Below the pieces are notes generated by a model. It saw only the letters and a list, made by a program, of their open reading frames with translations. It was not told the origin of the DNA and did no database searches. Position numbers and translations under genes: made by a program. From Apoderus coryli (lineage: Eukaryota > Arthropoda > Insecta > Coleoptera > Attelabidae), in assembly GCA_911728435.2 (NCBI GenBank), contig OU452200.1, positions 27,357,715-27,421,714 on the forward strand: 64,000 nt of DNA, written 5' to 3'. Shown here piece after piece: positions 48,201 through 60,200 of this stretch (position 1 is the stretch's first letter; each line of letters starts with the position of its first letter).

Positions 48201-51200
48201 TTTCATGAATTAATGTCATTTTGATATCGAGACGCGCTTCGGAAATATTACTAAAAACCCATCGTCAGGAATTTACAAATAACACCCTGTATCTGAAAAA
48301 CGAAGCATTTCTCGATATATGTTCATATGAAAAAAACATCTTATTTTTGCTTGTAGAATGTCCCCTTAAATTATTTTAAGCTAATTTCGGGACACCCTGT
48401 ATATTTGCTAGAGAATTTGAATGTCTTTCAGAATATTTTGTAACATACAGGGTGAGAAAATCGAGTTATGTCTATTTTCACTAGTAGACAACATTACAGT
48501 AGTTTGCGACCATCCTGTAACCTTGGTGATTCGGTCAAGTTCATCTACCGTCAAAATTTCCAGAGTCTACCTATTCAGGTGATCAAATGGTGAATATTTC
48601 CAGAGACCTGCTTTTTGCAAAAAAAAAAAAAAAATCTAAATAAATTATTTAATTAAAAACAGTTTCCATTTGAAATAAGTAAGTTGGCACAAATGCCCAA
48701 ATATTTTAGAAGTATTTATTAGAGTGACCTACTTAAGCAATTTTCAAAATGATCCGTTGCTTAGTTCTCCATAAACGTCTAATAAGCCATCTACCGTGAG
48801 ATACCCTGTATGTTAAAAAAAAAATATATAGCGTTTATAAAAACTCCAATAATTATTATATTTGCAAACTTTTTCAACATTTCCCTTGGCATAATGTACT
48901 TCTAGATGCATGTCCTCAATGTAATGACGTTACTCTTAGAAAGAATGGGTACTTTAATTCAACCTCAGACTGAGTCATTGATACAGTACTTGCCACATAT
49001 GTGGCAAGAATCGGAGGAGCATAATATGTTAAGATGTGCTATTGTAGCAACTTTAGTTCAGATAGTCAAAGGTAAGTCATATAAGCATTAGTAAGTAATA
49101 TTCCAGTTTTGAAAAAGGCAATAATAGTAAAAAATGTATGTTGCATTTGTTTGATTTTTAAGGTATGGGTGGTGTTAAGCCAGAACTAAATCAATTCCTG
49201 TTACCAATTATACAATTAGGAACGGACACAACACAAAGTGCAATCGTTTATTTATTAGAGGATGCGTTAGACTTATGGCTAGCTTTCTTGGAATTTTCGC
49301 CCGCTATGACAAATGAGCTTATGCAGTTGTTTAATAATATGCTACGCTTATTAGGTATGTACAGACAACAAAACTGTTTATTTTTCGATCACCTTTAAAA
49401 ATATAACATCAATAATCCCGTACGATAAGTCAGCGGTTATCTGGGTAGCTTTGATGATATTTTGTCTAGTGTCTCTCCGGAGCATGAAAATTATATTAGG
49501 TGATCTAAATGTTAACTTTCTAAATTTATATAACCCTATTACAGAATGTTTTGAATCGTATAATTTGATACAGATTATTAATGAGCCGACGAGGGTCACG
49601 GCGAATTCTAGTACATTGCTGGATCCAATATTTGTGTCTAATTGTGACAGAATTGTACGTTCGGGCACGATGCCCGCGGATGAAATCTCAGACCATAGAA
49701 TAGTATACGTAAAACTTAATTTAAATTACAATAAACCACCACCTGAGATAATTACTTTTCGCGACTATAAACATTTTCATTATGAAAGCTTTATTAATGA
49801 TTTGGTTAATATACCGTGGTATCAGATTCTAACAGAAAATAATATTGACACAAAATCGATATATTTAATCATTTTTTACTAACTCTGTATAACAAACATG
49901 CGCCAATAAAAACTGTTAGGGTTTCAAAACCTAAGGCTCCGTGGTTAACAGCTAATCTAAAATTAATTATGAAAAACAGAGATAGGGCCTATCAAAAATT
50001 TAGAAGAACTGGAGAGGCTGCTTACCGCACTACGTTCTGAAAAGAGAGCATATCTAAATACAGTATCAAGAAGTGGCAGCACAAAAAAAACATGGCAGGC
50101 TCTTTCTACTCTAAATGTGCGTTCTAATAAAGGCAACCAAATTCCAAAACAGCTGTCTGACCCCTCGGATATTGGTAGATACTTTGCAGCTTTCTCTCAA
50201 TATGTATCTGCGGATTGGGACGAGCTAATAAATTTTTATTCTAATAATGTTTCTGATACAGATCAATCGTTTTCATTTACGCTTGCACGGGTGGAGGATA
50301 TTCATGATGCCCTACAGGGTATAAGAACAGAGGCACTGGGGGTGGATGGCATTAACTCTACTATGCTTAAATATTGTTCACCGTATATAGACCCCATAAT
50401 CACAAATATTATTAACTCTTGTATAGAACAAAGTTATTTTCCGAATCTATGGAAAATTGCAATTGGTAAACCAATTCCAAAATGTAAAAATCCCTCAAAT
50501 TTTTCCGATCTAAGAGTCATTAGTATTTTACCAACAATATCAAAAATATTGGAAAAACTTATTTTTAAACAAATAGTAGACTATTGTAATGAGAATTCAA
50601 TAATTCCAGATAATCAATGTGGTTTCCGAGAGGGGTGCACGTGTACGGGCAGTACGCTAACAACAATTATTAACGACATTTTCGAGGCACGTGACGGGGG
50701 GTTGAGTAGTGTGCTGGTCTTGCTGGACTACTCAAAGGCGTTTGACACAGTCAATCATAAACTGCTTCTCTCAAAGCTTCAATTTTATAATTTCGACACT
50801 AACTCTTTATCATTGATCAGATCATATTTACAAAATAGAAAACAAAAAATCCAATCAAATAATGAATTCTCGTCTACCACAAATATACTTTCGGGTGTTC
50901 CGCAGGGCTCTGTACTAGCGCCTCTGCTTTTTATCATCTATACAGCGAAAATTATAAATTCTATATCTGCAGGTAAAGTTGGAGCCTATGCAGATGATAT
51001 GCAAATATTATACAACCTTAAAGTGGAGGAATATCATGAGAGGGCTGAAATTATTAATAATGAGCTGAATTCTATTCAAGAAATTTCAAAAAAACACGCA
51101 TTACAATTAACTTCGGAGAAAACTAAAATTCTATGCTTTGGAAACGTAAAAAATAAAAACTTCTTAACTAGCAATATGAGAATCCATATGGATAACATCA

Positions 51201-54200
51201 ATATACATTTTACTGAAAGTGCAAATGATCTAGGTCTTCTTCTTTCGTCAGATTTGCGTTTCTGTGAGCATCTAAAAAACTTAACAAAAAAAGCTTACAT
51301 GTCCTTAAGACTTCTATATTCAAATCGTCATATTCTAAACTTCTCTCTAAAGAAGAAACTTTGTGAAACACTTGTTTTGTCACATTTCACATACTGTGAC
51401 TTTTTGTATGGATCGTGTTTGTATGAAGTGGATAAGAATCGCATACAAAAGGTGCAAAATTGTTGTCGCCTCATCTATGGTTTAAGAAAAAGATACCATA
51501 TTTCCCATAAAATTAAGGAGACGGGTTGGCTTAATATGGTTGATAGGAGACATCATCACCTAGCCTCTTTTGTTCACAAAATATTAAATCATAAGAATTC
51601 ATTCAAATATTTAAAAAACAAATTTATTAAGAGGTCCATGATTCATACCCAACCTTTAAGATTCACAAATAAATATACAGTACCTAAGCACCGCACTGCG
51701 ATGTTCTGTCGTAGTTTTATCTATAATGCGATCAACCTATATAACTCTATTCCTGAGCAATTTAAAATATTCAATATCAACAAATTCAAGTTTAAATATA
51801 AAAAATATTTATTTGACACATTGATATAGCAGTATAACGTGAACATATTATCTAGATGTGTAATTTGAACGCTGATGGTTCTCTGAGAGATGTGCGCTTT
51901 TAGGATTTATTCTAACCTTATTTAGTGTTTACTGTGAGATGTAGGAAGAGTAAGAGATTGATTTGTATATTCCAAATGCAAATTGTATTTTAGAGGTGGG
52001 ATAGATCTTGCGTAGGGTTAAGTTAGAATAGCCAATGGCTAGACTTCGCCTGATGCAGATCTTTGTTTATATACATATATTGTGACGTTAAACTGTTAAT
52101 TGAAATAAAGTCGATTTATTATTATTATTAAGTAAGAAAAAAACAAAAATTTTACAAAACTCGATTTTATTATTGAATATAGTTGCCTTAGAGGGCAATA
52201 CAACGAGAGATTTTCCAACTTTCAATTTTATAGGCCTCAGTTTCACCGAATACTTCATCATTGGACTTAAATTTCTTTCCAGCAAGCATTCCCTTGGGAT
52301 CTGAAAAGAGGAAAAAGTCGCTTGGGGCTAAATCTGGAGAATACGGTGGGTGGGTAGGCAATTCGAGGCCCAATTCATTCAATTTTGCGATAGTTTTCAT
52401 CCTTTTGTGAAACGGTGCATTGTCTTCGTGAAACTACACTTTTTTCTGTTGCAAATGTGGTCGTTTCTTTGCGATTTCAGCCTTCAATCAATCCAAAAGT
52501 GCACAGTAATAGTCGCTGTTGATGGTAGTCCCTTTTTGGAGATAGTCAATGAATATTGTTCCGTTCGGATCCCAAAATACAGACGCCATCACCTTACCGG
52601 CCGACTGTTGCGTCTTTGCTCGCGATTCATTCCGTCGATTGCTGTCCACTCAGCTGAATGTCTTTTGGATTCTGGTGTGTAATAGTGAAGCCATATTTCA
52701 TCGATTGTCACATATCGACGTTAGAATTCCAATTTATTGCGGTTTAACAGCGCCAAACACTCCTCTGAAGCATCAATTCGTTGTTGTTTTTGGTCGACTG
52801 TGAGCTCACGCGGCACCCATTTTGCACAGAGCGTGTAAAATGGTACAACCACTACTAGCTGTATCTTTACAATATCAGCTAGCTCGTGCGCCTTCAATTT
52901 GCGATCGTTTATAACCAATTTGTGAATTTTTTTGACGTAAAATTATTCTGCATAGCTACCACCCACCTCCACACACTTTTCGTCTAACATAATAAATTTA
53001 CCATACATTTTACGAGTGATTCGTGGCTCGTTGAGTTCATGAACAGCTTCTTGTATGCACTCATTTACGACATCCGTGTCATGTGGCAGGTTGCCTGAAT
53101 AAACCTTTTGTTTTAATGGACCCCACAAAAAGAAGTCCAATCATGTACGGTCAGGCGACAGCTGGATAACTGATTGGCCCAAACCTGACTATCCATATTT
53201 CGACACATTGATTATGTAGCCATTCTCTGACAAGTGCTGTTGAATGAGCAAGACAGCCGTTTTGTTGCCAAATTACTTTATTCTGGTTGTACCAAGTATT
53301 AAGAAATGGTAAAACAAATGTTTGCAAAATGTCCAAATACACGCAGTGATTTAAATTTTCTGCTATAAATATGATCCAATAATTCGTTAAAAAAAATTGT
53401 ACACCATACATTCACATTTTTATAACGCTGACTTCGTTTGTTGATAACGTAATTAAGATTATCCAAAGCCCAATGACGCTATTTTGGGAAGATAGGTGCC
53501 CGTTTTTGCAAAATGTAGAATAATTTTGAATATTCGAATTTTTATTTCAAAATTTGTATTTAGGCATTATGTTAATTTATAAATAACTTTGTTTCATAAC
53601 ATTTTTGATAAAAGTAATAAATAATTGTACTTCTCCCTTGAGGAAATTTCTATTTTTCCTAATTTATTAACACCCTGTATATAAAATGTTAACATCTATA
53701 ATATTGATTATGAATTATTTCAAATGCATAATACTGACATTTGAAATAATTCATAATCAATATTATAGATGTTAACATGTTTTCATATCTGTTTCCGTTT
53801 TTGACATATTTTTTGTTTTAATTGTTTTGATTTTTCTTAGAAATGGTATTTTTCTTGAGAAAATGCCAGAGATAAAAAAGTTTTTAAATTGAACATGCAT
53901 TCGACACTTAATTTCAACAGGTCAAGGTCACTAAAATGTTAATAACAGCTGCATACAATTGGAGAAGAGACATAGTATCTTAAGTGTAGAAAATTAAAAT
54001 TACTAATTTTTTACACCTTGTATCTATCAACACTATTGATATAAGAGATATTTCGAAAGTAATCCATATTCTTACGAGAAGTTATGATATATTTAATGAA
54101 ATAATTTTACGTCTACTCCACAAATGAACGCCGTATATTTGTCAATTACACTAAACTTCCAATTGCGCAAGAAAATGCCTAATAAGAAGAAAGATATTAA

Positions 54201-57200
54201 CAACTCTTCAAGTTGCTATATAACTTTTTTGTTTAAAATAATGTTATAGAACTTTTTCTTTTTCAACAGGTAAACCAATATTTCGCTACTGTGTAATTAT
54301 ATAAATATTATACCCCTGATGATGAGAACATAGTTTCTTGAAACATGTATGGTAGTTTAGTGTAATTGAGAAGTTACGGTGTTTCTTTGTGTAGTAGACG
54401 TAAAATTATTTCATTAAATATATAAGATATGTTTTGCTCAATCGTTTCTGGATTTCCCATTCATTTAAAAAAAAACCTCTATATGTTTTTATTATTTTTT
54501 GTTTTATTTTTAAATTTTAGAATATTCCACAGAAAACTTACGAACGTGTCTATTCATATGCATAGTCCATTTGTTACTCGCCCCGGAGTTGGTTATGCGG
54601 ACACAAGGAAATCAAATTGTGACAATATGTGATAATTTAATGGCCGATTTGAAGGATGAAGGAGTCATTATGGTAATGCGTTTAATAGAAACGTTTGTTA
54701 AAGCGATTCCAGTTTTAGGTTCAGAGACAGTTGTACCAATTCTTCCTCGAATATTTAAGTAAGTGTGAATTCGATAGACGCATTGCATATTTGCTGATAT
54801 TTTATTTCTTAATTTTGTACAGAATTGTGTTGTCACTGCTATTTTTGTTATTCTATTGTTGTTTGTCGTATATTTTATTAGGTACTCTGTCAAGGTTAAT
54901 ATCCTTCCACCAAATGATATTGTTTTCGATTGCAGAGTAGTAAATTAATAAAATCCGAAAAGGTTCATTGTGGTATAGATGGTTTGTTTTTTATTGTACT
55001 TTATTACTCTCACATAATATTTGATGGTTCAAAGATCACTGGTTACATTCGTAAATCCAAGCATATATTTAGATTTCACATTGTAACAACGTTTGCGCTC
55101 AACTTTACCCCAATATTTCGATTCTTTAATTTTCCGGACGTTTTTAGTTTCATTGTTATTTCTATTGCGACACTTGATTACTCCCACTGTAGTTTTTAAT
55201 CATGAATAAACTGAGGCCCCTAAAATTAATGAAAACTACTACTGTGATACTTGTGGCACTTCCGGTTATACCGGAAGTTGAAACCAACTTTCTTATTTCA
55301 AATGGAATACCCTGTATAAAATTATATTTTTGGATTCCTATCTATTTTGTAGTATTTTGTCTTAACACGTCCCAACTGTTTTTGTATAAATAATTAATTT
55401 AATTTTTTTTGTGCCAATACAGGTCTCCGGGAAATATTTACCGTTTCGTCACCTGAATAGACAGACCCTTGAAATTTTAATGGTAGTTGAGGAATATCTT
55501 ACAAAAATCAATTATTTTAACAGATTGACCCCCGGGGTTACAGGGTGGTCGCAAACTACTGTAGTGTGATTTACTAATGAGAACAGACAGAAGTTAATTT
55601 TCTTGAATGGAACATCCTGTATATTATCTAATATTCTAAAAGATAATCAAATTCCTTTTCAAACGATATGCCATGGTCCTATCCTTAAATGGAAAGGTTT
55701 CGATATATTTTAATTAGAAGCTTTTATTTCGGAAACCTTTCCATTTAGGGATAGGAACATGGCATATAATTTGAAAGGGAATTTTATTGTCTTCGAGAAT
55801 ATTCGATAATATGCTGGGTGTTTGATTTTAGAAAATTGACCTATTTTTATTAGTAGATCACATTACAGTAGTTTCCGATCACCCTATAACCTTATAGGTC
55901 AATCTCTAAAGATAATTAATTTTTCTAAGACATTCTTCAACTAGTCTGTCTGTCTATTTAGGGAACGAAATAGCGTATATTTTCAGGAGACCGTTTTGGG
56001 CCAAAAAAATTGAAAATAAATTAATTATACAATAACAGTTCAAGATATGTATAGGGAAGTGTTAAGACAAAATACTCCAAAACAGATTAAGAATCCAAAA
56101 ATATAATTATATAGAGCGGGTTCCATTTGAAGTAAGAAAGTTGGTATCAACTTCCGGTATAACCGGAAGTGGCACAAATATCGCAGTAGTAGTTTATAAT
56201 ATTATAGTGTGATAAATTGGACTTCTTTGACGACAGTCGTAATTTTGTTACTCGTTTAATTTACTTCATTAATATCAGATGTTCGTTAATATTAGTTATT
56301 CGATAACCCATGTTACCCACACATGAATCATAATAATTATTCTATTAGCATAATGGAATGTTACTAGATCGATTCGAATTTTAGTGATTGAATTTAAGAA
56401 GAATGTTGGCATTTCAGATATTTTTATTCAAAGTTCAAACCCGGGAATCGATTATTCTCGACTACTAGTGAATATAATAAGTACCGCAGTTTAGTATCAG
56501 AAATTCTAACTGATTTCCAGTTAATGTAAATTATATAGTATGTTGAATTTTAATTAGGAACGCATTTTGATGAAAATCTCTAACCTTCTACACGGACTCT
56601 GCGTGGCTGTCTAGGTCAATTAAACATATCGTCGGTGAAACCAGAAATGTGTGTAACTCCAAATTAGTAAATTTTACAGGAGAGCATTAAAACGTTGCAA
56701 TGGCAAAAGTAATCGCAGGATAGTATTGAAATTTTCAGAGTATTATTATCTTTAATATACATATTAAGACTTGAAGTCAGAGAAAAAAATATGTTTTTCT
56801 TTCTAAGTTTTTTTGGAGATACACATTTTTCTCGTGTATAGATGTGACGAGTATTTAGGACTAACACAGTTTTCTTAGAAAACATCAGTGCTTTAGTGCG
56901 TCCAGTATTGTTTTATTAAATTCTATTGTTTACGTGTAATGCAACCTGACTGTTCAAAAGTAATTAACTTTTGATTATTGAAATATAAGTTATCAATATT
57001 TAGTGAAATTTCGATTTTGCAATAAGTACCAAGTAATTTTATTTTAGAAAGGAAAAATACATTCTTTGAAGAACCTACAAATTCGAAAAAACGAGAAAAT
57101 TAAAAAAAACAAACATACACCGAATAATTATCTACATTACTTTTTCTAATTTTGAGTAAGTACATTTATTTAGGCGGAGGTAAAAGGAATTTCATCGTAA

Positions 57201-60200
57201 AATGCATGATAATCGGATTTCAAACTGTTCTTCAGAATCTGCAAATGCTCATACTTTTCTTTCTTGATTTTTCTTCTTTCCTGGTAAAGTGCTGGCAAAT
57301 GTTTCATGTCCTTCTTCTCTTGATTTGGATTTATTCGTCTAAAGTTGAGTTTAGCCCAATCATCTGTGTGCCTTAGTTTGTACTCAATTACGGCATCTGG
57401 TGTATATTTTAATTGTTTAAGGTCATTTACTGTTGGGTCACCAACTGTTCGACCCGGCCTTATAGATGAAACATACTTTACTTGAGAAAAGTTTTTAAAA
57501 AAGTTATAGTCAATATACCGAACTTTATAAGGAAATGGTTTCTGCCTCGCATTTTCGCAATGGACAACATAATCTGCCGGAACATTTATGTCTTTATTTC
57601 TAATCCGTCGTTCAATAGCAGAGTGCATGGAATCTGCTTCCATTTGCGTGTGCCCTTTGTGAAGGTATTTCTGGATTATTGTTACCTGATGAATTATGGA
57701 CACATTCAACAAAGCATTGGATAAACAGGCATTGCGGTTTTGTCCAGAGCAACCATCGCTCCAGAAAATTATTTTTCCAGATTTATCTGCCATATTAGGC
57801 AAAATTTCCTGTTCAATGAAAGAAACAATAATAGAGGAGAATTCATTTGCAGTTAAGGCGCCTTCTGTCTCATTCCACATGTAACAATAACCTGCTTGCG
57901 ATCTTATATTGTATATTGTGAAGTTATGGACTGCGAGTTTTGTTTTATAATACATAGCTCCCACTTTGTTTCTAGGAGCTAGTAACACAGACTGCATGTC
58001 CATTGTGAAAACGAAATCAGATGTATCTGCCAATTTGTCCTCATTCTTCGCATCTCTTGCCTCTTGTTTTAATACAAGGTGATGTTGATAGGCTTCTTCA
58101 GTAATATTTTTTGATTCGTAGGCGACACACGTGTCGCACTGGTCTTTCCTCGGTCGAAACAATGAAAGGTTCTGCTTCTGGAATTCATCATTGAACGTTG
58201 TTCTTGAAGCAGGTACTACCACGTTATGATCCTTGCAGTAGGAATTTAGATAAAAACGGTGCAATTCCTGCTTAGTTTGCCACATTGGTTCTAAGTAGTG
58301 TCGCTGAGTCGAAGCACGGCAATAGTGGGATTCCACTTTGGGTAATGAATTAAAAAATGTGGTTACTTGGATTCGAATTAATTCACTTTCTTTTTGCCCA
58401 TGAGTTCTATTTAAGTGTTGCATTTTATCGTCAGTATTCCCTTCATCAAAATGTTCATCTTCAATATCAGCTTTAATCCATAAGAGAGTACAGTTATGCT
58501 TTAGTCTAAGTGTGTTGTTGAACATTTTTTTGCAGACCCGATATGTGACAAGATCATATTCTAGATGGTACTTAGCACTATAGTTACGTCTCGACTTCGC
58601 TGTTTCACCCCTTCTACGTTTAACAGGTTGCAATTTGGCAAGGCCTTTCACATACTCTCGTTTCTCCTGTCAAGATTTCTTCCAGAATGAAGTAAAAAGC
58701 GAACACCTTTGCTCTTGACTTAGTTTGCGACATTCCAAAGCAGTTTTATGTTCCGACAACTTACATTTACATGGATTCGAAAGCATTTTTCCAGGTTTTT
58801 CCACTTTATATTCCCAGATACCCTCACGTTTTCTTTTACCATTATAAGTCAATCCTAATTCCCTTTTCCTCTGATTAGCTCGATAAGTACTATCTCTCTT
58901 CACATTGCTCAATTTCCGCTTTTTCCTTTTAGGCATTTCATCCTGTTTATCTAAAAAAACTTCTGTTTCCTCCCCTTCTTCATTTTCGGTATTGGAGGTA
59001 TTGGAAGTGGGCTCTTGCAATTCTTCCTCTGCAGGTACAAAATCTGAATCACTCTCTGAGTGCTCGTCTTCATTGTTGTTTTTATTATTCATTGTAATAA
59101 TATTACTGTTCGTAATATTGACAGCGTTGATCGTAGAACATGCGATGCTGCTTGCAACATCGGTAATATCTAAAGATACCAAACCTTCATCTTCGGCATT
59201 GCCAAAACATTCATCGCGTCCTGCATCTAAACATTCATAACTAATATTATCGCCCCCGTATATATTTTGATCAAGGTTTTTGAACGTACTTCTGCCTACT
59301 GCTACATCAGTGTCGCCTGAGGATATCAGAAATTCGTGGTCGAGTGCTTCATTCAACAGGCTGGAATCATTTTCTTCAATATTTGATGAAGGCTGCTCCA
59401 AGTCAGCTATCATTGTATCTCCTTTGATGTGATCTGACACTTTTATATTTAATATACTCAGGATTTTGATACCACGAGACATGATGGCAACCTGTAAGAA
59501 AAGAAGAAGTTACGTTTAACAACTTAAAATCAATTTTAGTATCTATTCTATACATTGTATCGCTAATAAACAGCAAACACACAGGTATTTCAATCTTTCT
59601 GGAACTATTGAACTGTATTGTGCTTAACGCAAAATGTGTATCTCCTGTCTCGTCGACAAGACTTAAGACAAGGATAAATGTGTATCTCCATTTGTAACAT
59701 TTCAACACAGAATTCTCGAAAAACTACGATAATATGATAATTAAAATGTATTCAATGACTTACCTTAAATCCGTATTACGAAGTCCACTTATTAAAACTT
59801 AATTATTTAGGGTATATTCACTGTATATCAATCACTTTTTACGAGCACGTTGTCACTCACACTGTAACCATTGCTAAAGATCGGATATACACAGTTTTCC
59901 CGCCAATTTTTCTTAGTGGAGTTACACCATTTTCTAAACGGCCGTTATTAAAATTATTTGAATTATTTGAAGATAGACGCTTTGCAAGGCGGTAGCTAGG
60001 AGTCTTAGTCAATAGAGGTCGTTGAAATTCCAATTTCAGTAAAAAGTGGAGTTACACACTTTTCTGGTTTCACCGACGATATTATGCTTGTATTATATTG
60101 ATGTTCGTGTTTCTTTTTGTGTTCGATTTTATGTTTTTATATTTTGATTAACGGTAGATTATGTGTATATATATTGTGTTATGCTCGTATATTTTAAATT

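Larger units (their letters stand above)
49390..52130 (+). mobile_element. Non-LTR retrotransposon with nearly intact RT, IPO11 intron 9
   Basis: A 5'-truncated element: the end of an AP endonuclease (about 49420-49882, with ILGDLNVNFLN and a SDHRIV block), a frameshifted linker, then a 570-codon open frame with the whole reverse transcriptase (50117-51829). A 3' untranslated region ends ATTATTATTATTAAG at about 52130. The endonuclease start is missing. The sequence is less decayed than other copies, so this is a recent insertion. It is distinct from the jockey-like copies elsewhere in the window. Confidence 0.85.
56630..60078 (-). mobile_element. 3.4-kb DNA transposon with 4-bp ATAT duplication (Sola-like?)
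   Basis: The ends CGTCGGTGAAACCAGAAATG (56630) and, inverted, CGTCGGTGAAACCAGAAAAG (ending 60078) match over about 32 bp with one difference. ATAT flanks both sides (56626-56629 and 60079-60082). An extra GTGGAGTTACACCATTTTCT copy of the subterminal part lies at about 59916-59937. The interior encodes one transposase on the minus strand. Four-base duplications are known for the Sola superfamily; assignment to it is inference. Confidence 0.82.

Noticed and set aside
54571..54762. A separate small gene beginning MLLAPELVMRTQ
   Set aside because: It is the middle of IPO11 exon 10 read from an internal methionine codon in a frame consistent with the gene or from an out-of-frame start; no separate gene is needed.
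58670..58672. Selenocysteine or programmed readthrough at the TGA
   Set aside because: No supporting structure was seen and transposon copies often carry nonsense mutations.
58905..59240. Plus-strand open frame rich in serine and leucine
   Set aside because: It is antisense to the acidic N-terminal half of the transposase at 57170-59482; its composition mirrors that strand.
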